Assembly (NCBI GenBank): GCA_973895155.1
Contig: OZ316891.1
Location: 31,372,001-31,436,000, forward strand
Source: Marsupella aquatica
Lineage: Eukaryota > Marchantiophyta
DNA length: 64,000 nucleotides
Direction: 5' to 3'
A model generated the notes under the pieces. It saw only the letters and a list, made by a program, of their open reading frames with translations. It did not search any database and was not told where the DNA came from. Position numbers and translations under genes: made by a program. Below are positions 1 through 10,744 of the stretch, one piece after another (position 1 is the stretch's first letter; the number at the start of each line of letters is the position of its first letter).

Positions 1-1599
1 AGTATACCTTCTCCAGTCTATAATCCCACCACTGTGAAGGATCTGCAAAAAATTCCCGCCAGAGTTTCTCGACGCTCCATTTCTGGCCTGAATGCAACAA
101 ACCCCGGAATTTCAAAATTCATACGCGTAAAGAAAACATCCAATGTGGGAAGGTGCACAGGTTAGGAATAGGAATTCTGGTATCCAATTTTGGCTTCTAT
201 TTGTAGTCTTGGGTTTTCTGGTTTCCACTTTTGCGATAACGGTTAAATTGCGGGATATCAGAAACCCGATGCGGGAGGGCGCAAAACTTCGGAGCCAATT
301 TTCAGCCCTTACTTTTCTCCATTTCTATACGTCTTGGATTTCCCTAGTTTCAGTTTTCAGATTGACTTAATAATTGAGACGTGATTTCCAACCCATGTGG
401 GCGCTGTCAGTCTCAACCAAAGTTACTTCCATAATGGGTCATTCCCGAAAGATGGGGAAGCTTTCGATCCACTTTAAAAGTCTCTATTCAATCAGTTCCA
501 AACCCTAAACCCTGAACCCTGAACCCTGAACCCCGAAGCTCTCCATAAACCCAGGTTGACACAAGGATTCAAACAGAGTCTCAAGAGTTGCTGGCTCTGA
601 AACACCAGACCTGATGGAGCTCGCGGAAATTCTCCTTCTCTAGAGGTGAGGGCGCTGTAGTGGCACCACCCACCAGACCCTGCAACACCCAGTTAACATT
701 TGAGAGCAACTCTACTGACTTGAATAAAGATTCGCCAAACCAGAAGTAAAACTTTCCAAGAGACTTCCGGTAGCAATTGATGGCAATTTCCCCGAAAAAA
801 ATTCTCGCATTGCATTCAATTACTCAGGATAGGAATTCATAGATGGTATTACCTACAATTCGAAAAAATGAGTACCATCTTGGGATTTAGAAAAAAGTGG
901 TCAACTCAATTGCATTTCAATCATCACAGTGTTAAAAGGATGGTTCTCCACTAAGGATTGCTTTCTTGCGCGTCATTCGCAGGGAACTCAGTGCTGCTCA
1001 CACGAAATTCTGCCAAATTAAATTACCCTGGAAGAACCATGAACATTGTAATTATCGAATACAAGCAAGAACCGGGAGCCAAAGCTTCCCATCCGTCACC
1101 TGAATGCAAATCCCCGGCATACGAGACTAAAGGGCGAAGGGTTTGTAAAGTCTAGAAAATCGTAAGAGAAAAGAATGGATTCCTTAGGACTAACCGAAGA
1201 ACGGCCGTAACAGCCGTGTTGATGCAGTGGACTTCATGTGCTCTACTCCTCGCATTGCCATGCTTCAATCGTCAATCCGCTGGATCTTCCTCACTGGAGC
1301 AGAGTAGAGCATACAAAGTGGGTGCCGTGGCATTCGAACGAGCTCAGACGGTGCTCCGTTAGAGAAAAAAAAACAAGTTCGAGCTGGTCCGCTGTCAGTG
1401 TGATCCAGGATTTATTCACGTACGATGGCTTTTCACGAAGCAATGGACACAAATTTTCTAGCAGGTCTGACATTAACTGCAGTTACCGAATTTCAGATCG
1501 ACGGTCAAATATTCCCCCAGCAGAGTCAGCCCACGACCCCCACCGCCGATCTCAACCGCGGTTACCGACCGGCGGAGGATAAGCCGAGTTGCGAGGACA
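1..1599. other. Non-coding stretch upstream of KDSB
   Basis: I see no recognisable gene here. Open frames are short and overlap on both strands without protein-like composition. The only structured piece is a telomere-like run at 500-534. The part nearest 1876 is presumably promoter and 5' leader of the downstream KDSB gene, but I could not place a convincing TATA box. Confidence 0.5.
500..534 (+). repeat. Degenerate telomere-like repeat (AAACCCT/GAACCCT)
   Basis: Five tandem 7-mers run from AAACCCT-AAACCCT into three GAACCC(T/C) variants. The plant telomere unit is CCCTAAA and its sense copy in promoters is called a telo box. With only two exact units and the rest drifting, this is either a small interstitial telomeric repeat or a telo-box-type promoter element. 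It lies about 1.35 kb upstream of the KDSB start codon. Single CCCTAAA units also occur near 2283, 30056 and 31152. Confidence 0.6.
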
Positions 1600-1624
1600 C
1601 ATGGGGAACGAGTCCGTGAAGACG

Positions 1625-1657
1625 AGAACAGAACAGAACAGGACAGAACAGAACAGA
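1625..1657 (+). repeat. GAACA pentamer run in the KDSB 5' leader
   Basis: Six or seven consecutive GAACA/GGACA pentamers form a purine-rich, CA-containing run about 220 bases before the KDSB start codon, probably in the transcribed leader. It explains several long but meaningless open frames on the minus strand here. Confidence 0.7.
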
Positions 1658-1875
1658 GCGACAGGAGTGAAGAAGAGCTCGCTCGAGAGCTCTGAGAAAT
1701 TGATGCAATGCTCGGTCCCTCGAGGCCGATTTCGACCAGTCGAAAGCAGGAGATAGAGCGCAACATCGAGAGGATTGCAATGGACCAATTTTGGCTTGTC
1801 GAAATTTAGGCGACGGGTTTTGTTGGACGAATTTCTACCCGCCTCCACACGAGGAGAGGGAGGGAGCAGGCGAGG

Positions 1876-4800
1876 ATGGGAGTCGGATCGGGAGAGTCGT
1901 CCTCGGGGTCGAGCTTGAGTGATGGAGTGGCGGGATGGCTTCCGACATTGGCCGTGGCTGGCGCAGCATTTGCAGCTGGAATTTTGGTCGCGCAGTTGCC
2001 CTTGCGTACTTCTGTTTCGAGGGCGCGGAGGAGTGCGGTGGGAATCATCCCGGCGCGGTACAAGAGTTCCAGATTCGAAGGCAAGCCGCTGGCTTTGATT
2101 CTTGGCAAGCCTATGATTCAGGTGAGTTAAAACCCTGCTAGTCCAATATCCGTTCCCGACCAATGCAGAGGTTGGACGTTCTCAGTTGGAAGGGCGAGAG
2201 AAATTGTTTTCTGTGGAGGGGCATAACAGAAATTTGACATCGGTCGGTTCACAGAAATCTTGGTAATTTTTTGAGAATCCCTGAACCCTAAACTTCCACT
2301 ATAAGTTGGTTCGTCAATGTTTGGACCTATGCCGCTCTCTGAAAAGCGTTTTGCTACGTGACAGTCACTTTGAGGTCATTTTGGTGTGGTGCTATATTAA
2401 GTAAAGCTCTTACAGCAAAATTTGCCATGGCAGTGAACTCAAAAATAGAATGAAAGCAACTCGAGCTGTGCTGCTGTCTGAACACCGTTCTGCCCCTCTC
2501 TATTTGTTTTGAGGGTATTTTGGTGTGTTGTTCCTTTCAACTCTCCAGTCGGAGAACATAAATACAGTACAATACAGCCACAAGTGCTCACACGACTTCT
2601 ACCAGCGTCATTAATATTGACGCCATAATGCATTGCAGAGAACATGGGAGCAAGTGAAATTGGCATCTGCGTTGGATGATGTGGGTGAGTATCTGTCAAT
2701 TTGTACACTCCTTTGCTGAGAAGAGTGCCGTAGGTCGATCACACATTCTTAAGCGATTCAAAATTGCGATCTTGCAGGGAAGCAGCCCCGTCTTTCGTTT
2801 TTATCGTTGTTGCTTGGCGTGCTGGTTAAACCTTTTGCCTCCAACTAGAATTCCACTGCCATTGTCGACGGTTTTCAGGCTCGCACAATTTGATTGGGTC
2901 AGCCTTTTTCAAATTGGAAGTCCTGTAGTCTGATGTTGATGGTCAGCTTCATTTTCAGGCTGCGTGTTCAGTACTCAGCGAAGGGCCAAGTATGAGAACT
3001 CATACGCTCTAATCGAATATTTGGTGTGCAATGTCAGTCGTGGCTACAGATGACAATAGGATTGCCGACTGCTGCAAGAGTTTTGGAGCACAAGTTGTTA
3101 TGACATCTGAAACTTGTTCCAACGGTGAGCTCTGCTGCACTTATCTCACTCTTCCATCCGCTGCCGATTTGAGCCCCTCTTGACGCTGTCGAACCGTCCG
3201 AATGTAGCATCAGCAGCCATGTCGCATGTAAACGTGTTTGTAGCGTGGATTTTGAGTCTCCAACTTGTTTTTGAATCTGAACCGCACAAAATGAATATTT
3301 GTCAAGGTCTTGAATACCAATCACAGCTCCAAGCCTTCTGTGCAAAGTGCCTCCAAAACGTTCTTGAATGTCAACATGAACAAGTTTATGGGCATGATAT
3401 CTTGGGATCTGGGACCAGCTTTTGATCATAGTTTTTGAATCATGATGTTCTTCCCGTTATACAGACCAGTCTATGCATTGCCGACGTGCTTCTGTTTATG
3501 ACTAATCTAGTGAGTTAAAGAATAGCTACTGAGCTGCTCAATGCCCGGACAGGAACTGAACGCTGTGAAGAGGCTCTGAGATTACTGAAGAAGAAGTACG
3601 ACATTGTCGTGAACATACAAGGGGATGAGCCCCTGATTGATCCGGAGATAATCAATGGTGTTGTCCAAGCTTTGAGGGTAACTTACCAACGTTTTCTCGC
3701 TTCTTCATCTGTTTTGGTGACCACCAAGGATTAACGTTCAGATTCCATTGAATGACTAGGCAATTTAGTGGATTTTCTCATGTGAAGCAGCATCTCATGC
3801 TGGTGGTGGGTCAAAAGTTCTACAATATTGGTAGAAGGAATCTTCTCGTGGAAAAACCGTGCTGTGATTTTTGTAGAGTCTACATAGGTGTGTGGTTTCC
3901 TGTTCAAGCCCATGAGTTCACTCGTTGGAATCTATTGGCTGGATTTATACAACCCATTTCGATGTAATATTTGATTGCAGAACTCTCCTGATGCCAAGTT
4001 CAGCACAGCCGTGACAGATCTGAGTCCTGAGGATGCCCATGATCCAAACCGTGTGAAGTGTGTTGTAGACCAAAAGGGCTATGCCATTTACTTTTCTAGG
4101 GGCATGATTCCCTACAACAAGTAAGATCGGCGTCTCTACAAGCAATGTGCAGATTCTTGATTTGCTTTGATCCATGCAAATATATGATTGTGCGGGGACA
4201 TGTATCAAGGTTAGATAATTATATGTGGTATATGACATCGGCAGTTCTGTTGCATGTTTGGAAATCTGGACATCAGTCTTGCACTGATCAGCTAGGGTTC
4301 ATATTTGTAGACGGACTCAAACCCGTGGAGTTAACTTTATTCGTCTCGACCATCAACTGTTCAGCGTTACGTCTAATCCCCGGTTGTTGCAAGTCATCTA
4401 GGTTACCGTTTTATCGGAACGGTTTAGTAACTTGCAAACTGTAGGGAATTCTACATTCAGCGAATATTTTGGTAGCTGTTGTAGAGTTGATACTGACATC
4501 GGAAGGGTGAACCTATTTCTGGGATGGTTTCAATGGTAATGCAGGAAAGCGATCGCTAGTCCTGATTTCCCATACTTTCTGCACCTTGGCATTCAGGTGA
4601 CTATGTCTTACTACCGGGCTGAATTTTTTAACGAAAAGTATTTTAATAAAGGGTGTAAAGGAAGCAAATTTGCTTCTGTTAATTTAAATAGGTCTTTGTG
4701 GAATTGTAAGTTGATGCGAGGGGCTACGTTTCGGTGTACATGCTCTCCCTCTTGTTTCGCATATCAATCAGTTCTGTATCAACCCTATCGTGGATCCAGT

Positions 4801-5453
4801 GCATCATGGTTAGATACAAGTTCATAGTGCAATTCATGATGGGTCACGGTTCTGTAATCAGTACTTCCTCTTTGAACGACTTGTTATTTGTTTTTCCTAG
4901 GGGACAACAATTGAAAAGAAAACTGATAAAAGTCATGACTGATAATTGCCAGGAAAGACCAATTTCAGTTTACTTGCACTTCTATAAATGTGTCGTTTTT
5001 GGACTGCAGTGCTATGATGCGCAGTTTTTGTCTGCGTACCCAAAGATGGCACCGACTCCCCTCCAGTTGGAAGAAGATCTTGAGCAATTGAAAGTTCTTG
5101 AGAACGGCCACAAAATGAAGGTGAGCCAGACGTTACTTATACGTTTTAGTGATTTTTAAATCAAACAAGCAGTCTACAAGACACCCTTTTAATCTTGTTG
5201 CCTTATGCTGCCCTAAACACAAGTGTCATGTTTGGGAGAAACCGCGCGTGGAATATAGTGAAGTCATATAGCTGGTCGTAGTTAAAGTTCCTACCGTAGT
5301 TGAAACAAACAAGAGCTCTCCGTTTTTCTTTTCGTGCTACTAACTATCTCCTGGCTGCAGATCATTAAAGTGGACCATACAGCACACGGAGTTGATGTTC
5401 CTAGTGACATCCAAAAAATTGAGAGTTTGATGCGGGCAGAGCACTTAGCTTAG
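1876..5453 (+). CDS. KDSB: CMP-KDO synthetase (3-deoxy-manno-octulosonate cytidylyltransferase), 8 exons
   Basis: Activates KDO with CTP to give CMP-KDO, the donor for KDO in the pectin rhamnogalacturonan II. Exons: 1876-2121, 2639-2684, 3038-3124, 3553-3677, 3981-4120, 4545-4596, 5010-5120, 5361-5453. They join in frame to 900 nt (299 aa), and every intron is GT-AG. Residues about 21-41 form one hydrophobic segment, matching the N-terminal anchor that ties plant KDSB to mitochondria. Catalytic landmarks are visible: the nucleotide loop [16 protein letters not shown] (57-72), VATDD (99-103), NIQGDEPL (147-154, Asp151 expected to bind Mg), NRVKCVV and [14 protein letters not shown] around the exon 5/6 junction, and [13 protein letters not shown] in exon 7. 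The length agrees with plant homologues. The start is the first ATG of the frame before the anchor. No defects seen. Family assignment is very secure. Confidence 0.96.
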
Positions 5454-7499
5454 CACCTCCAAGCTTTGTAAGGGCTTTGTTTGTTCTAGAGCTGTTGTCT
5501 CTTAGGTGAAGTGGACATTTCACGACACAGCATGTCCAACAGGACACATTCTTTTCAATTCTTTTAGCTCTCCTTCATTTCTAGGCGATTGACATAATAG
5601 CACCACAGATCACAAATACACGCGATATGGTGTTAGCAACTGCATTCATTTCCTTGTCGGAGCCTATTATCAAGTGGCAAATGCATCAATGAGGATTTTA
5701 GCACACAGACGGAGGGCCTGCATTGGTACTTTTTGGGACATGTACCATTGTCCCTAGAATTTTGATCGGGGTCTTGCTCCTCATACTGACGAGGGTACAG
5801 ACACTTCAGATTAGAGTACAACGGCTGACAATTGGATCTAGAAGCTCATGTAAACTTGTTTAATCATGATTTGAGTAATCGATTAGTGCGTGGGGTGCAG
5901 TCTAAAGTCTACGCAGCAGTCTAGACTGATGGACCTCGAACCATGATTTAATCACTCAGGTGACTTACTGTAAATTGATGCAGAAAGACAGACCCTAACG
6001 TGCAACTGCAGTTGTAAGGGAGCAGGTCGCTTTGAACTGATCATCAGTCCCAGTCAGTACCAAACGCTATAGCAAACGACTTGAAAACTATATTCGAACC
6101 TGATTGTGTGCATCCTTTTGCTTATTACATCCTTGTCCAAGAAGCTGGTGGCAAGATTTTTTGTTGTGCTTCTACATGTGCTTGTCCGTAATGGGACGGA
6201 ATTCATACAGGTAATGCATGGCTGTCTTCAGGCGTTCCATTGCTGTCTTCAGCTCGAGTCTTGAGACATTGGGTTAAGTTTGCGAGCGCAACCCTTTAGC
6301 TCGTGTCTAGAGACATTTCCGCGAGCAAAACCCAAATGTCAAAAAGTTCATCACTCTCCAAGGATTCATTGTAAAGGCTCTCTATGAAGCATACCCGCAA
6401 GAATGTTTTATCTTGGTGTGGGTTTGGCGGCGTTTTGGAGCTGTCATCTTTGCCCAATCTTTTCATCTTTGCAACTGCAGTGAAACTTGGCGTTCGACCC
6501 CTTTGAAGCACTGTTGTTCGACTTTCTTGTGCCGTTCTAAGATCCTCCTGATTTGTATCACTCGTCCTCTCCAATTCTTGCTCAAAACGTTTAATGACTT
6601 TGACCTTCATAACAGAAGATTTTAAATATGGGGAAACCTCAACCAGTTTCTTGACTTTTGTTGCATATTGCCCATGTTTTCTTTGGTGGTTACAAATTTG
6701 AGTTCATCCCCTCAACCATTATTGGCTTCTTGTTGAGTCTCCATTGAGCAGGCAAATCTTTGATCATTCTCAAGCCTTGACTTTTCTTTTGCGGGGGCAC
6801 AAAGGCGAAAAGACTAAAAGGAGGGACAACCCTCGGAGCACAAAATCTGTCAGGAGAAGGGATGGCAGAGAGGGAGTCTGCAAAAGAATGGAGGTGGGAA
6901 GATGCAAAAGAACACTAGTTCAAAAGAGAAACAAGCCCTTTGTGAGGAAAGGAGTTGTGAAAAAGCCACCTGATTAAGGGGGACTTTACAAGAACAAGAG
7001 GACAAAAAACTGACTGGCCACTTTCAGCATTGTGCTTCTCAATTTCATCACAACAATTCATATCAAGTCACCCATCCACTCTTGCTTTACATGACATTTA
7101 GAGGTTGCTTGTACAAGAGAGTTCTTGTCATACACAAACCTCTCCAAATCCTACATAGGCTTGAATGGGTACCCCAATATGCTTAATATGGGGACAGTGT
7201 AATTTTGGCCAAAGTTTAGACCGCCACCTCTTGAGGTGGGATTTTGAAAGCACCTTCCATCTCTTCTGTCAGTAGAGTATTAAATGCATTACATGACCAC
7301 CTATTTTGGTCAGGAGATAGTCTAAATGGACCTGTGGATCAGGTATGGTAAAAGACACATGCCCTCTCAATTTTTGTCCTCTCATTCTTGTAAACCCCCA
7401 ACAAAGAGAGGAGCGAGGAGCTAGCACAAGATGAGACACAAGTGGTCACCCTAGCCAGCAATAGAGAAACAAAGATTGAAACAAAGGAAGACAAACTAA
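5454..7499. other. Intergenic stretch between KDSB and the Copia element
   Basis: No recognised gene. About 50 bases at 6249-6298 are repeated imperfectly at 6299-6334 (an AGCTCG-GTCT-GAGACAT core). A minus-strand ORF at 6296-6610 (104 codons, true ATG, lysine/arginine-rich) resembles nothing I know and is not annotated as a gene. The last few hundred bases, rich in AAAG and GGAG, are the host sequence into which the Copia element inserted at GATTA 7500-7504. Confidence 0.5.
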
Positions 7500-7504
7500 G
7501 ATTA
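7500..7504. repeat. Target-site duplication of the Copia element (GATTA), left copy
   Basis: GATTA abuts the terminal TG of the 3' LTR (7505) and is repeated exactly at 15131-15135 directly after the terminal CA of the 5' LTR. Five bases is the normal duplication size for Ty1/copia integrases. Confidence 0.9.
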
Positions 7505-7836
7505 TGTGGAAGTTTTCAGATGATTATGAAACTTGATTAACGTAAGGCACAATAGTGTGTTTAAATACATGAATGGAGTGGGGTCCAAGTGCGTGAGCAA
7601 AGGAAAATGACAAGTAAACTCTGACCGGGAATATAAGTAGTTGAGTCAGTCTAAGTGGACGCAGCCAGATAGGACAGAAAGAGGATCAGAGTCAAACGGG
7701 ATCAACCAGACAACCTACCGACCGGCAGCAAGCTCAAGGTAGTCAGTAAGATCCGATGCAGCCAGAGTGTACAGTAACCACATCTGACAGCGAGGCATGG
7801 GAGCAGGCAAGAGACAAGACCGCGTGAGTTTCAACA
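7505..7836 (-). repeat. 3' LTR of the Copia element
   Basis: On the plus strand the LTR begins TGTGGAAG and ends TTTCAACA, so on the element's strand it runs TG...CA. It is 332 bp and matches 14799-15130 over its whole length without indels. The adjoining GATTA is the target duplication. Confidence 0.95.
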
Positions 7837-7845
7837 CCTCCCCTC
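7837..7845 (-). other. Polypurine tract of the Copia element
   Basis: Read on the minus strand, GAGGGGAGG directly precedes the 3' LTR, where the plus-strand primer of a retrotransposon is expected. Confidence 0.8.
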
Positions 7846-7849
7846 AACC

Positions 7850-7909
7850 ATGGCTCGCAAAGATTCAGGAGGAGAGTATGCTGTGATATATGGAACGTTG
7901 GTATGGTAA
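7850..7909 (+). CDS. Short upstream ORF (19 aa) before the antisense ORF
   Basis: ATG in an ACC-ATGG context opens a 19-residue frame, MARKDSGGEYAVIYGTLVW, ending at TAA 7907-7909. It lies in the same frame as the 160-aa ORF that starts at 7955, with no further stop between. It could be a regulatory upstream ORF, the front of a longer protein cut by a nonsense mutation, or an exon edge. Function unknown. Confidence 0.35.
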   Translation: MARKDSGGEYAVIYGTLVW

Positions 7910-7954
7910 CTGAATTTATCCAAATCAAGTTTTGTACATTGGATAGAGACCACC

Positions 7955-8437
7955 ATGGCGCAGGAGGAGATGACATTAAGGGAATCGGCGATGGCACTCG
8001 TTCTTTCCTTGTTGGGATTTATCTCAGTATTGTCGCGGAGTGTTTATGATTACCTAGTGTGTAATCATAGTGATTCATTAGGACCGGAGGAGAGACCCCT
8101 TGGTGGGCAATCAGAAGAAACACCTATTGAGCCGCAGGCAGGTGCATCAACGGAGACTGATCGAGCTAGGGAGCTAATAGTCCCTGTAGAGCCAAGTGCT
8201 CCAATGTATAAAGAGGAGTCCCGTCACCCGTTGTCAGGAGAAATAGTGAGAGATTTCTCAGAAGAGCTGCCAAGGCGATACTATTCAGTAGCTCGAGGCC
8301 GACGTCCAGGGATCTATACGACTTGGGAGGAGGTAGAACCCTTAGTAAGTGGCTTCCGAGGCAATAAGTACAAGTCTTTCAAGACTCGGATAGAGGCCGA
8401 GTTGTACTTAAAGAAAGAGCAGGCTAGAGCTCTCTAG
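7955..8437 (+). CDS. Antisense accessory ORF: membrane-anchored RNase H1 hybrid-binding / viroplasmin-like domain protein
   Basis: A 160-codon ORF on the strand opposite gag-pol, wholly inside the Copia element between the pol stop and the 3' LTR. The start sits in an ideal ACCACCATGGCG context. Residues about 13-28 are hydrophobic (ALVLSLLGFISVL), a likely membrane segment or signal anchor. Residues 36-105 are acidic and proline-rich, probably disordered. Residues 109-153 match the N-terminal hybrid-binding domain of RNase H1 point for point: YYSVARGRRPGIYTTW, then VSGFRG, then YKSFKT and EAELYL. That fold binds RNA/DNA hybrid or dsRNA and is also found in caulimovirus P6. There is no RNase H catalytic domain on this strand. 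It ends 130 bp tail-to-tail from the pol stop. The frame is intact although pol is broken. Role is inference: binding retroelement cDNA/RNA hybrids, or interference with the sense transcript. Confidence 0.85.
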   Translation: MAQEEMTLRESAMALVLSLLGFISVLSRSVYDYLVCNHSDSLGPEERPLGGQSEETPIEPQAGASTETDRARELIVPVEPSAPMYKEESRHPLSGEIVRDFSEELPRRYYSVARGRRPGIYTTWEEVEPLVSGFRGNKYKSFKTRIEAELYLKKEQARAL

Positions 8438-9096
8438 ATGGAGAAACTGACTATTGACACCAGTTAATCGTGGGATGCTGTAAGACAATCTCAGAGCGAT
8501 GGAGATGTATCAAAGATGTGTTATCGTAGTGGTAGCAACTTTGCCGACCTCATTCCTAATATATCTCTATTTAGTGGATAATGATTTAGTCAGAATGTCG
8601 GCTACCTGGTCTTCTGTTTTCACATGATGCACTGAAAGTTCTCCCTCCAAAACTCTTTCACGTACAAAGTGATGGTGAATTTCTAAGTGCTTTGTCCTCG
8701 CGTGGAAGACTGGGTTTTTGGCGAGCTTAACAGCGCTCATGTTATCGCAAGGTCTCAAATGTAAGTCCTGAAGGGATGGCACTGCAGCTTGCTCAAGATC
8801 AGTTGCTATTCCAGTGTTTTTACATTTGACCTTGGTAGGCAAGGATGAGTTGCCAACCAGTTCTTCGAGTAATCGCTTTAGGTACACACCTTCTTGGGCG
8901 CCATCTGAAAGTGCCTTATATTTTGCCTCCGTAGTCGATCGAGACACTGTTGGATGTCTTTTGCTGCTCCATGTGATAGGACCTTCAGACAGCTTGAAGA
9001 TGTATTCGCCGGTGGATCTTCGAGTATCAGGGCATGAATTTCCCCAATCAGAATCTGTGAAGCCTTCGAGATTAAGTTGACTGTCTCTGCTGTAGA

Positions 9097-9101
9097 ACAC
9101 T
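9097..9101. repeat. Target-site duplication of the inner solo LTR (ACACT), left copy
   Basis: ACACT precedes the TG of the inserted LTR at 9102 and recurs exactly after its CA, at 10821-10825. Both copies lie inside the RNase H part of the host Copia pol. Confidence 0.9.
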
Positions 9102-9726
9102 TGTCGTATAGCCAAAAGAACAAAAAGGAACACTTTTTACATAAAGACTCGGAATACGATCCCTTTAAGAACAGATTTGGAAAGAATTGAATGAATTTAT
9201 CTCTCTGAGTAATCTAAAGCTCTCAGCACATAGATTTCTTGTTTCTCACTAAAAGATCAAATAAACAAAACACCAAAGTAAATAAACTTCTGTCTTATGA
9301 GTCAAGAGAGAGTCAATTATGGTCTGAAAACTCTGATTAGCTATTGCCACTCCTTCAAAAAGGACTATGGTCTTAGAATAGACATAAAACAAGTCTCATA
9401 ACTCACTAATTTCTCTCCTGACTAAATAAAATTGCATGATAAGGAATTTCCAATTTGCTAAACAAGTATTGCTCTGGTTACAAATGTAATGATATGACTT
9501 AAGATGCCGGCAACATGGTTTGACATCAGCGATACGCAATTCCGTCAAACACTAAATCATATTCCATAAACAAAGTAACGGTACTGAATACTCTGAGAAC
9601 CAAACTTTACTTCTCACATATCAAACAACAACTCTTGAATTAGCTAGCGAATCTTGACCCTTCAAGCAAGCCTAGCAGTGAATTCAATATAAGTCACAGA
9701 AGTTTGTAACTGAATTCAAGTATCAA

Positions 9727-9739
9727 GAAATTTCTTGAA
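9727..9739 (+). promoter_or_regulatory. Perfect three-unit heat-shock element in the solo LTR
   Basis: GAA-AT-TTC-TT-GAA is an exact nGAAnnTTCnnGAAn trimer, the binding site of heat-shock factors. Heat-inducible plant copia LTRs such as ONSEN depend on this kind of site. Here it sits in the AT-rich half of the 1719-bp LTR. Function is inferred only from the motif; nine fixed bases could arise by chance, though seldom within one LTR. Confidence 0.4.
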
Positions 9740-9969
9740 TTCATAAATTCAAACATAAGTTTTACTTCCATACAAGACTTTTCTTGTTAAAATGGAAGGA
9801 GGGAAACTAACAGAAGTCTGATTGGAATTGTCCCCCCTTCTTCCGAATGGAAAAACCATGAGGTTTTATAAGTAAAGGTTCCCTTAACTGAAAAGGCATG
9901 ACTTTTCAAACCTCAAATATCTAAAAGACAATCCTAAAAGAAATAAAGAAATGCATTGGAGACTTAGTG

Positions 9970-10744
9970 GACGCTTTGTAGAGCGTCGGTGCTTTCCGGT
10001 AAAACTAATAAACAGTGGTGTTAATCTAATTTTAACTTCTAAACTAAAAGTCGGAATGAGCTGAGACTTTTCTAGAGTACTCTACTACATATAATCTCTA
10101 TGCTGGTAAAGTTTCAGACTTTTCTGAGGTCTCTAAGTGCCTCAAATAAATCGGTGAAAGTGGCACGGTGTTATAAAAGTGCGGAAATCATAAATATTTC
10201 TAAGTGTCGGGAAGATAGTGGACGCTTCAGAAAGCGTCCAAACCCACAAAGGACTTTTGTGGACGCTTCAGAAAGCGTCGGCTGAATTTTGAGGTTTTGG
10301 TCGCGGCATCCGTCTTCCGGCCTTCAGGTGGGACGCTTCAGAAAGCGGCGAAGTCTGTCTTGGCGGACGCTTCAGAAAGCGTCGATTCTGCTTTGTCTTC
10401 GAACACGGTCGGACCCTTCACAAGGCGTCACTTCTCATGTGGACGCTTCAGAAAGCGTCTCATCGGACTTTGGGGTTAGCGGACGCTTCAGAAAGCGTCT
10501 TAAAGCATCCGGTGTCTGGTTCGAATAGACGTTTCACGAAGCGTCTTCTATTCCGTGGTATCGGTGAAGGACGGCTCAAAAAGCGTCGTGGTTAAGGGGG
10601 TCGCATCTGGTTGGCAGCACACATGGACGCCTCAGCTGTCTTGAGGTTTATTGGCTTTGTAACTGGGGACGCTTCAGAAAGCGTCCTTAGTTAGACTGAA
10701 GTGAGTTAACCGCCAAATGGAAAGTAGACGCTTCAGAAAGCGTC
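9970..10744. repeat. Array of 18-nt palindromes (GACGCTTCAGAAAGCGTC) with unrelated spacers
   Basis: The unit has 7-bp complementary arms (GACGCTT / AAGCGTC) around a CAGA loop. Seven copies are exact: 10221, 10262, 10366, 10442, 10482, 10668 and 10727. Variants start at 9970, 10332, 10422, 10528, 10570 and (half) 10626. Start-to-start distances are 20-70 bases, most often 40-46, and the spacers do not resemble each other. The 9970 copy has a different loop but perfect 6-bp arms; the 10528 copy keeps the stem with one G:U pair. Neighbouring DNA has decayed while arms stay, which suggests a structural or dimeric protein-binding role within the LTR. Confidence 0.9.

Noticed and set aside
1552-2163. 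203-codon minus-strand ORF over KDSB exon 1
   Set aside because: Arg/Ser/Pro-rich shadow of exon 1 and the GAACA repeat; the opposite strand holds a certain exon.
6296-6610. 104-codon minus-strand ORF
   Set aside because: True ATG and charged composition, but no family resemblance and no splice or neighbour support.
7955-8437. A host RNase H1 gene captured whole
   Set aside because: Only the hybrid-binding domain is present; there is no catalytic RNase H domain on that strand, and no introns.
9970-10744. A CRISPR array
   Set aside because: Palindromic repeats with unlike spacers resemble one, but the context is a plant LTR inside a retrotransposon, spacing is irregular (20-70), several repeats are degenerate and there are no cas genes.
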